Part shown: positions 48,661 to 60,875 of the stretch, in pieces | Numbering within the stretch: position 1 is the stretch's first letter | Layout of the letters: every line of letters starts with the position of its first letter | DNA from: Arbacia lixula | Lineage: Eukaryota; Echinodermata; Echinoidea; Arbacioida; Arbaciidae | DNA length: 64,000 nt | Assembly (NCBI GenBank): GCA_963669155.1 | Contig: OZ022591.1 | Location: forward strand, 19,667,925-19,731,924 | Reading direction: 5' to 3' | Translations under genes and position numbers: made by a program | Notes under the pieces: generated by a model | Seen by the model: only the letters and a program-made list of their open reading frames with translations | Database searches by the model: none | What the model was told of the DNA's origin: nothing

Positions 48661-50984
48661 TATTCATTTCCTTTATCATGTGATGTGCATGCATGTATTG
48701 ATTTATTCTTGTGAGACATACAAAAAAACTCTTTTTAGCATCATACATTTATGTCCAAATATCAACACTGTAGTTAGTATCTTCACTCATCCTGACGATC
48801 CATGTGTTCATATACATACATGTATATGGATGTATGTAAGGACAGAGCTACAAAAATACTTTATACATGTATGATATATATTCATGTTTTGTATTCTGAA
48901 GTATGTAAATATATAATTCCCCCCCCCCCCAACTCTGATTATGGGCAATTTTCACCTGTTGGAAACAAGTCAGTACCTTATTTTTAAGATGACAAACTTG
49001 CACTGTGTTTGCATTATTGTTGCTATGTTGGCTGAGCTGTGACCTTTTGTATCATTGCCTTCATCAGCCTCTGTTGAATGTTGTGAATTCTATTGATGTC
49101 TATGTACACGTTAATAGGTAGCTACCTTATTAGCATATATTGTAGTGTTGTATACAGCATTGGTCTTCAGATTGAGCAGAAAGGGATGAGAGATGCCAAC
49201 AGTTCCTTTCTTGCTGTATTTTTAATGTTTGTTTTTTATTCAAATTACAATTAGCTGTAGCATTATTTTTTTCCCATAGAATTTTTTTTCTTTTATTCTA
49301 ACATTTTATTGATATTTCTGTAGACATTTCTAGAATGTATAGATGGTGTGCGCGAATTACATGCGTACATGTGGCAATACATGTTTTTATGCATTGCGTA
49401 GGTGTTTGATATCAGTGGCTTGCATGTGTATAAAGCGTGTATGTGGAGACAATTTTGGACATGACAGGCTGGCTTGGCCTCTGCTGCATGTACATGTGTT
49501 TTTAACAAAATACTTTTTTTATTTTTACCTCTGCCGTAGATTTTCTGCAGCTGCCGCGGAAATCTCTTGAATTCAGGTATCTACGGCCGCTGTACACCTG
49601 CCGTAAAGCAAATGTGATAATGTCTTGACCCAACAAAATGTGATATCAATGAATACAACCTCGGATATTGAACTTCTATATCTGCAGTGAAATCTTTGAA
49701 ACTTTCATGTATGAATGAGCCAGAAATCCCTTGAATTATGAATAATATTCATTCTTAAGTCAGAAGAACGAATCTGGGAAAATAAAGATTTGCTCAAGCA
49801 TTTTCTGCACCTGCACTGCCAATTGCATACACATTGCACATCTGCAAAGGAGAAGACATTGTATGATGTAAGAGACAGTGAACTGTGGTGAGAAAATGAA
49901 AGGGATAATACATGAATGTATGAGCTTCTATGATTGCTTGTGTGGAGGTTCTTGACCTGCCCTTTTTTCTGGATGGACTTTCAATGATTGGCTTTCAGCA
50001 CTTACCATATATTCTTGAGGAGAGTGCTTGCCTTTCATGGCTCTGGGTACATGTACTGGGTACTCGTAAATCCTATTCTGGTCATTTCAGGGAGGTGAGG
50101 TTTTAATTTTTAAGGATATGAAGATAAAATGAAGATTATAAGTATGTAAAAACTAGTCCCTTTACTGTATCAACTTTACAAAGTTAGAATCAGCATTTTA
50201 TATGCATAAATACATTATAAGTTTGGAAAGTTGATAAAGACACCCCATGACAATTTCTCATGTGCTTTATTTTCACAGAACTATTGCAGTTGTGTTTGTT
50301 GTATTCAACAATGAAGGTGACAAGCTAATACTTGTATGCCATAGTAGACTAGATGGACAAAGACTGCTGTATGCTAAACTTTATTGGAGAGAGAGTATGT
50401 GGGAAGAGTGGGTACAAGTGCTGCTCATTGCCAACAATGGTCTGAGAAATCCCAGTCCCAGTCCCTCAACAATAAACTTCCCTTTTCTTTAATTCCATCT
50501 TTCTCCCCATCCTCTCGCCATGTGCATACCCCTATGTCTCCGTCTCTCTCCTTTTCTTGCTCCTTCGTTCCATCTGAATTTAACCTTCCTGGCCCACTGA
50601 TCCTTGACCTCCCGTGCCCATGAATCTGAGAAATCTGGGCCCCAGGGGGCGAGGGAGGGAATATTGACTTGCCCTGGAAACCTCAGGACTCAACAGAGCT
50701 GTTTCCAGAGCCAGGTTAGGATCAGACAGCCAGTGCCTACTGTACTAGTGCTTGGCTGATGTCTTGCCTAGCTTCATGCATGCTTCTTTATCTACGTACA
50801 TATATACTGTATATGTAGTGTTGGTTTGATATAAAATATAGCCATCTATACACAGAGTTTGGTCAACTCGGTTTCTGTAGGTATCAACATGGTGCTTGTT
50901 GCTTTGTTGGGCAAGTAGATTACAAAAGAATATGCGCCATGTTGCTGCCTATTGAAACCAAGTTGGCCAAAGTCTGTGTCCCAA

Positions 50985-51130
50985 CCAGGGTAAGAATTCT
51001 CCAGAATTTTCTGGAGGTTCTCCGGAGGTTGTCCTGTGCCAAGTATCTTAATAGACAGTGGGTATTTTGCTCTCCGGAGGTTCTCAGGAGGCTACCCCAC
51101 AAGTTTTTCTCTGTCAAGACGGGGTATTAA
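50985..51130. repeat. Inverted-repeat-rich block
   Basis: TTCTGGAGGTTCTCCGGAGG and CTCTCCGGAGGTTCTCAGGAG repeats, ending GTCAAGACGGGGTATTAA, which matches 46265 inverted. Open on both strands for about 60 codons with no recognised product. Confidence 0.35.
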
Positions 51131-51499
51131 TTTGAACTGCTCTTCTACATTGAAGACATGGCTCATGGCTGCTCATGCTTTGTGGGATATTTAAGCCTAA
51201 TCCCTTCTTGTCTGGCTTGGGATTTCCTTGAGGAATTTCTCAAAGCTATGTGAAGATTGCGATGTAGTGGCTAGTTGTTTTAACTGTCAAAAATGGTTCA
51301 AACGCGATTTAAAATCTGAGAGACAGAAGTATTGATTTAATCATTGATTATTTTGTCTGAAAATGTTGCTGCTTTAAAATGAAAGTGACACGTAGGCATA
51401 GATGTGCAGGATAAAGCATTGTAATGTGAATGTGATACCCTAACTATAATGCAACATAGATATATTGAAAGAACATGGATTTCCACAAAGCTGTGATTT

Positions 51500-51990
51500 A
51501 ACAGTCCCGTATGTGTCTCTTGTTTTCTCCGTCTCTGTCTCCCCCCCCCCCAATTTATCTAGATTGTATCTCTCTTTTTTATGTCCTTCTTGTTCCATCT
51601 TTCTTTCTCTGTCTTTCACATTATCTGTCTTTATCTGTGTCTCTCCATACATCCTCTCTCTTTAATTCCCCACTCTCTCGCTTTCCTTTGCTTTCCCTGT
51701 TCTTCTCCAACTCTCTTTCCCTCTTTTCCTTTTTCCACTTCCACTCTCTTCCTCCTTCTGACCTCACTCCACCATTCCCTGTCTCCCCCTCTCTCCCTCT
51801 CCCTCCCTCTCTCTCCCTCTCTCTCCCTCCCTCCCAGCCTCTCCATGTCTCCCCTGTCTCCCCTGTCTCTCCCTGTCTCTCCCCACCTCTCCCCACCTCT
51901 CCCAGCTTCTCCATATCTCCCCCTGTCTCTCCCTCTCTCCCTGTTTCTCTCCACCTCCCCTAGTCTCCACCTGTCTCTCCATGTCTCCCC
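51500..51990 (+). repeat. Long polypyrimidine tract (CTGTCTCCC/CTCTCCCTC)
   Basis: Nearly pure C/T for about 490 bases, with a CCCTGTCTCTCC subrepeat in 51780-51990. All open frames here (Ser/Pro/Leu or Arg/Glu/Gly) are artefacts. Confidence 0.9.
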
Positions 51991-53097
51991 CTGTCTCTTC
52001 CCATTTCTCCTTATTTCCATGCCCCCAAACCTTTCTCTGTGGTCATCCCTGGTTCATTTTCCCTCTCCTGTTCCCCTGCCATCCAATGGCTGCAAATGTC
52101 AGAGGTAGGAGTCCATTTGCTAGCAATTCAAAACACAATTGCGTCAGTGAAAATGGAGAAGGAATGGAGGCCCCTATTTTCCATTTCAGCCCACTGGAAA
52201 TTGAGTGTGGCATGCGTAATATCTTGGACTGGCATACTGGCGATTCGGCCTATCCTTTTGTGCCATTTCTTTGGATTTCAATGCTTAAAAGCCACCCTTT
52301 TCAAATCAAAGATTAGAAACAGGTATATGATCTAATTTATACTGCTTACGTGCAGTTGGAATAGGTTTTATTTCTTGTGATATTGATAAACACGTTGTGC
52401 ATATCCGTTGTTCTGTCTTTAATGTTCATGCCGTATGGCATACTGTATGTGTATTTGCCACGTCATTGGCAATCGAATACATTTTGGCAGATTTCTTTTC
52501 ATGGCGATGCTGAAACGATCCCTTTCATACACATTGTGTGGGTGGCCGCTGACATAATGAAAAACTGCTGGGGTTTGAGTCCAGTGATCTAGCAAACAGA
52601 TTGTTTGTAATGCCGCTCCATTGCATGTTAAAACTACCCCACGTTGATGTATGTATGCAGTGGAAGTGAATATATATCATAGATAGTGCGATCTCTGCTA
52701 ATGTTAACGGGCTGTGATTCAAGTAAGTCCCTATTCCACCAGTATTTCCCTCTGCTCAGCTGTTTGGGGTCAGGGGTGGGGTAGGGGCCTATGAGGTCAG
52801 ACCTTGGTCTTCACCTGACTAGTAACTATGCCACGGGGCAAGATGGAGTAGTGCTGATGTGGACAAGGCATGGGGGCAGGGCAGTAAGTGGAGTATGCAT
52901 GGAATGCTGGGTCTATTTCTTGATAATATGTTTTATATTTGATTGCTTCCAGAATTGACTTGGAGCTGAGTGCACAAGTGTTGTGTTGTGTTAGAATGTT
53001 GACAGCAGCGGATTTTGAATGTATGTAGTTTACAGGCATAGTCTCATGTATGACCCATCATGTGACCCATCATGTGACCCAACTATGATAGACTGGC

Positions 53098-53293
53098 TAG
53101 CCTGTCTTCAAGGCAGTTGGATGTTTTTAATACAAACTTTACCGAATTGAGTCACAATACTGGTCACTCTTCCATTCTCTTCTTTTCTTTGAGCAAGCTG
53201 GAGAAGATGTTGAGAATGATAGGTCTCCTGCAGCCAGTCCTGTTTAATGAATAGTGTGGATTAGAAATGCTTAACAGCCTGGAAACCAGGCTA
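53098..53293. mobile_element. TAGCCTGG-ended element (family C), copy 3
   Basis: TAGCCTGTCTTCAAGGCAG start; CAGCCTGGAAACCAGGCTA end. Internal GAGAATGATAGGTCTCCTG resembles the copy at 56606. Confidence 0.55.
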
Positions 53294-53393
53294 CAGAGAG
53301 TGAAGCCATCAGAGCACTGCCTTTTGTTTGGCCTTTATTATGATGTGTTTCCCAGCTCTAGTAGAGCAGGGTGCTGTTATGACTCAAGCTCAC

Positions 53394-53612
53394 TAGTCTG
53401 GTTTCCAGCCTGATGGGCATCTTAAATCTAAACTATTTAATAAAGGGGTTTGGCTGCAGTATGCAAATCATTCTCAATTTTGTCACCAGCTTGCCTGAAC
53501 TTGTGGGATGGACTCAGAAAAGAGAATAATCAAGTGACTAGTCTCATGGCTACTAGACTCTTAGTTTTTCAGTTCAGAGTAGAATTGTCGAAGAGCCTGG
53601 AAGCCAAGGCTA
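53394..53612. mobile_element. TAGCCTGG-ended element (family C), copy 4
   Basis: TAGTCTGGTTTCCAGCCTG start; GCCTGGAAGCCAAGGCTA end, about 219 bases. It lies only 100 bases after copy 3. Confidence 0.55.
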
Positions 53613-55019
53613 CATGTTAGGAACGCATGCAGGTGTGGGCTAAATATGTCTCTGCTAGTTGGTGTGTGGAGGCTCTGACGTCAGTGCACTATCTTTGAAC
53701 TGTTTCCTCTCCTGTTTTGTTCTGTTCTGTTTTTATCTAAGGGGTTAAAGTGATATGGTGGGAGAGGTGAGTTAATGCAGCTTTTTCCAATGCTTTTCCA
53801 ACAATGCATTAGCCTTCTCCTCCTTGCTGAGCAGGGCAACTTTATTGAACAGGGCCATATATTCATCACACTTTCCTAAGCTAAATGCTTTCGTAGTAGT
53901 CATTTTTAAGTTATGTAATAAGCTAATAAGGCGTCATGCATGTGCCCCTTGGTTCTTTTCAGTTTTAATTCACATGTGATTTGATTTTAGTATATTTTAC
54001 AATTTAGGGTTGAGAGATTGGAATCAGTTTATGCTGGTTATCTGCATACTACTTTCAACTACAAACTATAATGTTGTTGATACATTCTCAGGCAATACAA
54101 GTTAATGGTAAAACAACTATTGACATGCTTGTGAAGTATGTAAATCTAGTGTAGAGGGAAAAGTCTCATTAGGATTGGCTTTGCATGTTCTTTGATTGAC
54201 TTGTTAGCCCAGAAAATAATAATTTCCATTGAGTATTGTATCATGTTTGTACACAAATGATGATGCTAAAAACAGTTTTGTTATGGCTTTCTTTTGTCCC
54301 CCTCCCCCACAAAATGATAACAAAATGCCCATAGTACGGTGCTCATACTACATGATGTCAACACTGTAAATGTTTTAAAATTAGTGGTGGAGGCAGGCTT
54401 TAATAATAAGAATTCTTGACTGTGTCTGTTACTCTGTACCACATGACCTTTGTCCATCAGTAGTAATCAGTTCTGTCAGCTTCTCTGCTGCGAGCATTTT
54501 TGGAAAACCGAGGCCCTAATGACAAAAACCCTTCTCTGTTTCAAATCTAGCCCTACGCAGCTGCATAATTATGAAAGTTAATAGTGTTCCCTGCTGATTT
54601 TTCGACTCACATGCTTTACTCTTTCTTTTACTCCCCCCCCCCCCCCCCACCACCTAGATCTGGCATTGTTCTTCCATGTTCCTTGTATTTTTCATTCCCT
54701 TGTATTTCATCGCTTGAACATATCCACACCTCTTCCTTCTCCTCCTCTCCCTTCTCCTCCCCTTCCCTTCCTCTCCTCTCTTTCTTTCCCATCCCTTCCC
54801 CTCTTCCAGCCTCCCCCTCTCTCCCCCCACTGTCTCTCTATCTTATGCTAAATCTTGCAGTGTACAACACTCATCTAATTGAGTCAATGCCATTATGATC
54901 TTCAAAGTAAAAATGCCATGTGTCAGGGTCTTCAGGTACTAGACAATTCTTAGACAATTCATTAACATAGTTTTTGAAAATGGATATGTAAAAACCCATT
55001 GAGAATACTTTTCTCTTGA

Positions 55020-55172
55020 AAATTTCTTGACTAAATTGCTAGCTATTTCACCTGATCTGGCTAATGAAAATGCAAGTAGCTACAGCTATTTGGTGATCTG
55101 GCTAGCTACAGTGTATCCAGATCACAAAATAGCTGGCTATTTCGCCACATCTGGCTCATGAAGATGCCCCTA
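55020..55172 (+). repeat. Dispersed repeat E, copy 2
   Basis: TTGCTAGCTATTTCACCTGA, CTGGCTAATGAAAATGC and TTCGCCACATCTGGCTCATG in the same order as the other copies. Confidence 0.65.
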
Positions 55173-55415
55173 TTGGGAATGCGAGAACGAAGGTGAGGTT
55201 CAGTTGAGGTCGTTGGCTTTCTAGTAACACCAAGTGATGCACATTATTTTGGTGTATGTTGTGGGGTTTTGTTTGGTGGTGTTGGGGTAGTAAAGGCGGC
55301 ACATTTGTAGAGTGAATTATTTTGTTACAAGGGTTGGTAGAGCAGACATCTGGCTAGCTATTACTTTGGTTGATATGTAGGGATTGGTTGTTACGAGTGA
55401 GGAAGGATGCATATT

Positions 55416-55660
55416 TAAACCTGTTCATATACACCGCCTATCCGCAAAAAAGGCAGAAATTTTACCGATGCATTACTGATAGCTGTGTATATGAACGGGA
55501 ATCACCCAAATAATGCGGTGTTTGCTTCCTCCTTTTTTCCGCTTATATTTCAATATCATCACCTAGTAATAATACCGCAATATTGCGGTAAGCGAATCTT
55601 ATAAACTGCGTCCGCAAAATAGTCGTGAATGTCGCGCCTTGTGCATCATCAGTGTGCAGG
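55416..55660 (+). mobile_element. 460-bp MITE family B, 3'-truncated copy
   Basis: CTGTTCATATACACCGCCTA to GCGCCTTGTGCATCATC; matches the left half of the full copy and stops abruptly. GAATCTTATAAACTGCGTCC is nearly identical to the full copy. Confidence 0.75.
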
Positions 55661-56605
55661 GTGATTGCTATAGCCCAAGAAAAAATCCCCCAAAGAGCCT
55701 CTGCACGTAAAATGATTGTTTGTATGAATGTGTGTAGCATTGGTTCAATTCATGATATTAGGCTTGAAAAAAAGCCCCACAAATATCTATCACAAAATTC
55801 TCTCCTACCAGTGTATTTCATTGCAAATGAAAGTAGTGCAGAGCGAATGGAGGTAGGGCATGTACGTGTCAGTAGGTGGGTAGAGAAAGCAGTAATTAGC
55901 ATTCTAATGTCAGCCATCTGGGAATCCTTTCTGCCACCATTTTTGTCCCACTCCCCCATCTGGCTTTGCTGGTGGGGTGAGAATTGAAACTAATTTGCTG
56001 CCAGAGGAAAGGGCAGGGCAGGGCAGGACAGATCAAGCTTTGCTACATTCTTCCATCCAAACAGACATAATACACCAATGTGCCCACGTGGACTAAAATG
56101 CTTGCAGCAATTACCTAGTTTGCATTCATGCAATGCTTTTTTATCCTAGAATTATGATTCAAAACACATTTTTGTAGGATTACGATTGCGTTCAGACAAA
56201 ATTGAATATAAACGTGATTCAAATCACAAATGTGAAATGCGGAAACGGGCATTTGGAAACACATTTCTGCAGAATCATGTTCGAAAAAGAGAAAAAAAAA
56301 AAGAAAGAAAAAGAACTATGAAGCATGAATTTTTTCCACATAGTGACAATGGATAATATGGTTGAGGATGCCTGTAAACTAGCCCCTGTCATATGTAAAG
56401 GCAGAGGGTAGTGCCCCCTCTTCTGACCCCGTTCCCCATTATTCCCCCCATTCCCTGCACACCCCCTCCTTCCCTTCTGGATTGGCGTCGCAATGGCTAG
56501 GGAAAGTGTCAGAGTGGACTGCATTTGCATAAATTGTGGCTCTGGTTTCGGCTTTCGTCATCCGGAGCCTTGTGGGGCACTGCAGTCAAAGTGCAGGCAG
56601 TGCAG

Positions 56606-56872
56606 TAGCCTGCAACCCAGGCTGCATTTCTTATACAAACTGAAACATAGAGTCTAGTATTTAAAAGACTAGTCATCCTTTTCATTCTCCTTTTTTCTCT
56701 GTCTGTCCTAGAGCTGGAGAAGAAATCAAGATTGACTAGTCTCCTGAAATTTGTAGAATTTGTAGAATTTTTGTAGAATTTTGTAGAATTTTTGTAGAAT
56801 TTTGTAGAATTTTTGTAGAATTTGAAATTGAATAGTTTGTTTAGAAATGCCTAAAAGCCTCGAAGCCAGGCA
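56606..56872. mobile_element. TAGCCTGG-ended element (family C), copy 5, with tandem TGTAGAATTTT
   Basis: TAGCCTGCAACCCAGGCTGC start; AAGCCTCGAAGCCAGGC end. Contains an 11-12 base TTTGTAGAATTT tandem repeat at about 56752-56823. Confidence 0.55.
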
Positions 56873-57286
56873 AGCGATGTGTTTGCAGAGACCACGAGGG
56901 GCCAAAGAAGAGATGATTGTGAATCGTGTGCATGGTTTCTCTCTGGAGATGTCTGCATGGACATGTGCAGCACCCTCTTTCTTGTGTGTTTTTAAGTTAG
57001 AGTCTGAGGGAGCGACAGACCCCTTGCATTTATCTCGCCATCCTGTCATTCCCCCAAATGTGTTAAACCAAGTTTAAAGGGTTACTAAGTTAAACAAATG
57101 AGTTCCCAATAATCTATGTAAAATTATCCTCTAAAAAAAAATTCACATTTGTTTGCCGCAATAAAGTCTCATTTTGACGAAAATTTGAATAAACGCACAC
57201 CTCCAAGTAGGCAAACGCCATAAAAGACTCTGCTGATAAATTTTCATTGTACGGAAGTCAACAATAATTTCTAATAGACCTTTTTT

Positions 57287-57425
57287 GTTATTTATGCAAA
57301 TTTTATTCACGCTGTTCAAACAATACGTTACCAATGGGAACCCCAAATCTTTTCCGAGGTTTGTCGAGTAGCAACAACTAATAGATTCAAAGTGCATTCC
57401 ATCCATTGAATCTGAATGACAAGAT
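57287..57425 (+). repeat. Dispersed repeat G, copy 1
   Basis: TTATGCAAATTTTATTCACG, TGTTCAAACAATACGTTACC, AACCCCAAATC, AGCAACAACTAATAGATTCA and GTGCATTCCATCCATT, continuous in this copy. Confidence 0.55.
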
Positions 57426-57524
57426 ACAGGTGAATGCAATAGCGCGTTCCTACGCAGTTAGGGAGAAAGTTGTGAATACATTACGAAAATGTTCTATTGT
57501 TGAATCACGTACAATCTAATACAA

Positions 57525-57627
57525 ATTCTTGACCAATTAGCTAGCTATTTCGACTGATCTGGCTAATGGAGACTGCAAACACCACAAGATGGTAAGCTAT
57601 TTCGCCACATTGGGCTGATGAAGACCC
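57525..57627 (+). repeat. Dispersed repeat E, copy 3
   Basis: TTAGCTAGCTATTTCGACTG, CTGGCTAATGGAGACTGC and TTCGCCACATTGGGCTGATG. Confidence 0.6.
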
Positions 57628-57653
57628 CCTCCCCCCTCCCTTCCGCCCCCTAT

Positions 57654-57660
<7 letters not shown>

Positions 57661-57726
<66 letters not shown>

Positions 57727-57733
57727 GGGGGGG
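57661..57733 (+). repeat. (GA)n microsatellite plus G run
   Basis: About 31 GA units, then a run of G at about 57725-57733. Confidence 0.95.
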
Positions 57734-59109
57734 AGAAAATAGTGAAGAGAGAGATGGAGTGAAAGAGAAAATAGGTAAAGAAAGAGTGAGATAGAGCGTG
57801 AGATCCATATATCTACCTGAACATGGACAGAAGTACAGACAGAATGATAGATACGGAGGCAGAGAGAGAGAGAGAGCTACAGGTAGAGAGAAAGAACCTA
57901 GAGGCTGCATTCATTGCTCTCACCTAGGTCACCTAAAGGTTGGAGTTCCTCCACTAACTCTCCCACTGGAATAAACATGCCCATATTTGGAAAATATACA
58001 CTGTCTAGGTTGTAGACTCTTCCCTAAGCTGAAGGAGGAGTGAATTATGATGGCAACTCCACTGCACTCCCAAAGGGGAATCATGTGGAATTTGTTACTC
58101 TAACCTCTGGCAAGGCATTCAATCATTTGAAATACATGTAGCTGCATTGGATTTGATAGCTGGCTACAGTTAGGTGTATTGTGGTGTACATGTATGTACA
58201 TTAGTTGATACATGCAGACTGGTGTGGTACAGTGGAATACATACAAATGTAAAATGTACAAAATGCACTTATTATAATCAAATTGCAGATTTGTAGGTAG
58301 ATATATATATGGATGTGAGCTGGTATATCTTGACTACCGGTGCATTGTTTACTCGGTCTGAACATCGGCCTGAGTTCTTCATTATGAAAAAAGAGGCACA
58401 AGGCATTGAAAGAGCATTTCCTGTACAATTTCCAATTAAATTTGAGACCCCAGTAGCTATTGTCTCATTCAAAAGAACTATATTTATCTCTTCAGAAGTT
58501 CTTTTCCAGACAAATGATAATTTGTAATATTTTCTTTTTGTCCTAATCATCCCTTCTTGTATGTCCTTGGCCCCTGCTACTGGTAGATATAGCAAAAATG
58601 ATTCCAGTGATATTACCATTTTTCTCTTTCTATTACTTTTCGGCACAACCGTTCTACGTGGCAAGGCTTTGTGTGAAGAGAGAAGCAAGAATTGAAGCGG
58701 TTGTCTGGTTTTATGGCCTCCAACAAGACTGTGCATGGATGTTGTGATTGGAATAAAAGCATGCCTTATTTGTTTCATTTCTGTAAGGTATAAATGCAGT
58801 TTGGTGTCCCTATCTGGTTCTGCCTTGGTACTGACAGCAACTCATTGGTTTGCCTTCACTACAGAAAGTTTCACTTCTTTAATTTTCTAGTGTTTTTCTT
58901 TAAATGAAAAGAGAACAATACATGTTAGTGTGCTTGTAAGGGAGTATGTTTTGTATCTGATTGTATTAGGTTCCATTGGTTATGGCTATTCACCAAAACT
59001 TGATAGTGTCACAGTTGAGTTGTTAATACATGTATACCCTTTTTGTGATGAATGCAACTTTTATGCATGTTGTTCAAATAATATGTTACTTATGGCAACC
59101 CCAAAGACT

Positions 59110-59480
59110 TGTATTGATATGTTTGATTATATTCCACATACTAAGAATGTTGCTGTGTGATTGGTCAAGAGTTGATCACGTGATGAGGCGTAGTTTTTCC
59201 TATCAGATCACCTGAGAATAAAAGTTCGTTACACTCTAGGTGATAGTACTTTTTGGTTTCGCTGATCTCTTCACTCCTCACAGTCCTACTGCGTGATTAA
59301 TATTTTGAGTACGCGCGAAATTAAAGTGCGTTACACTCAGACTATCACTTGACATCTAACGCGTCCTAACGCGCGTCCTACTACGCGTCCTAATACGCGT
59401 CCTAATGCGCGTCCTAATGCGCATCCTACCGTGTGTTCCCCATGGCAGCGGCTCGGGGTTATGGAGATAAGTAAACATTA
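59110..59480 (+). promoter_or_regulatory. Promoter-like CpG-rich segment inside intron 2
   Basis: Contains GTGATTGGTC (inverted CCAAT) at about 59157, the E-box TCACGTGA at 59176-59183, a 12-bp ACGCGTCCTAAT-type tandem array (about 59357-59430) and an ATG frame (MAAARGYGDK) at 59451. It sits in the apparent insert of repeat G, so it may be a transposon promoter. Confidence 0.3.
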
Positions 59481-59538
59481 CCTTTTTACGTCAAATTATC
59501 ATTTTTGATATAGATAGTTGGCTTCAGATGTGGAATAT

Positions 59539-59712
59539 TAAGCAAATAATCAACTTTTGGTTTCAAGCAATGAGACGAGCTATCACTTCCTCGGCGATCT
59601 GAATGTATACGCTATCTTTCCTCAGCTGCACTTCGGAAAGAAAGCTACATCCAGATCGCCTCGGAAGTGATAGTTCGTCCCATCACCCTCACCAATGCTG
59701 ATTATTTGCTTA
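59539..59712. repeat. Inverted-repeat element with ~60-base arms
   Basis: TAAGCAAATAATCA...GAGACGAGCTATCACTTCC...GGCGATCTG is inverted on the right as CAGATCGCCTCGGAAGTGAT...TGATTATTTGCTTA. About 174 bases in all. Confidence 0.7.
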
Positions 59713-59757
59713 CTAGCAACAACTAAAAGATTCAGAGTGCATTCCACCCATTAAAAG

Positions 59758-59790
59758 CTTAAGGGGATAGTTCACAATGAAGTTCCTTTT
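59758..59790 (+). repeat. TTAA-type MITE terminal fragment
   Basis: CTTAAGGGGATAGTTCACAA followed by TGAAGTTCC; similar to the left end of the family at 44913. Confidence 0.4.
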
Positions 59791-60875
59791 GGGGACTAAA
59801 TTGTGATTATTTTCTCCTTTGCATCTTTTTCTTTGCACTGCTGTTTCAAAAATGCGCACTGTGCTACCATTATATCTGTGTTTGTAATGGTCTGTCATAG
59901 TTCTGATTCTGTTAAGTTTTGTATCATTAACTACTGTAATTTATTACCATATGCTAGTGAGAGGGGCCTGAATGTGTCAATCACCATAAATAGTAGATAT
60001 ATGGATACCTCAAAGGAAATGGTGATATGAGAATGATTTGACAAGACAATGAACCTAGATTTTTGGAATGAATTACATCATGCTAATGATGCATTGACTT
60101 ATGTCCTCCCCCCCCCCCCCCTCAATGTGCTCAGCCTCAAACATAAACAGCAATTAAAACCTAACAAATGACTCACAGGAACCAGGTCAGCACATCACTG
60201 TTGTGTTTGGGTCATCCATAAATTCACCCCCATTTCCTTGTAATTGGCATGAGGGAGACTTGTCTTTCCCTCGTTGAGTTGAGATAGCAGACCAAACATC
60301 TTTGCAAAGTCTACTAGTATTCAGTAAGATACGAATCAGGCTAGGCGAACCCCCCCCCCCCCCCCCCCCACCCTTCATAGGTGAAGTGATAATGAGGTCA
60401 CATGTGTGTTGCTAACCAATGGAATGTGGGCATGTGATGTAGGGAGCGCTAGCTAGCCTCACTGCACAAATCCAATATCCTGTAGTATATTAGGTCACAA
60501 ACACGGCCAATATTGAGTCTGTGGCCCAGTGGCGCACCTTGGTTGTTTTGATATCTTAAAGCATAGGCAAACAGGGGAGGACTTAGCTGGTTAACTGTGT
60601 GAAGGTAGGGTCAGTGTAGATACATGTAACCAGTCCCTAGGCCATCATATCAAACATTGGTTGTCTTTGGTCTTTCCTTTCAATGATTCTTGGTGGTTTT
60701 GAATAACTTTAGGGCAATGCAACCTTGGAATTAGTTGATTTACATATTCAGAAAAATCAGAGAAACAGGTTTTGAAAAATCACAAATGTTCTAAGGAAGA
60801 TATTTGTGTTAAAGATCTACAATTACTCACTAGCCCTTTGATCTTGCTCTTATTCAAGATTTGACTGCTCTGTCA

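Larger units (their letters stand above)
59036..59755 (+). repeat. Dispersed repeat G, copy 2, apparently split by an insert
   Basis: The left part (TGTTCAAATAATATGTTACT, GGCAACCCCAAAG) ends at about 59108 and the right part (AGCAACAACTAAAAGATTCA, GTGCATTCCACCCATT) resumes at about 59714. In copy 1 the two are nearly adjacent. About 600 bases therefore look inserted. Confidence 0.5.

Noticed and set aside
51511-52108. Ser/Pro/Leu and Arg/Glu/Gly frames up to 175 codons
   Set aside because: Products of the polypyrimidine tract on both strands.
58278-58778. 166-codon minus-strand frame, the longest outside repeats and exons
   Set aside because: No recognisable domain; an opposing 72-codon frame overlaps it, composition is like the flanking intron, and no splice or promoter context was seen. 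Left as chance unless a protein match is found.
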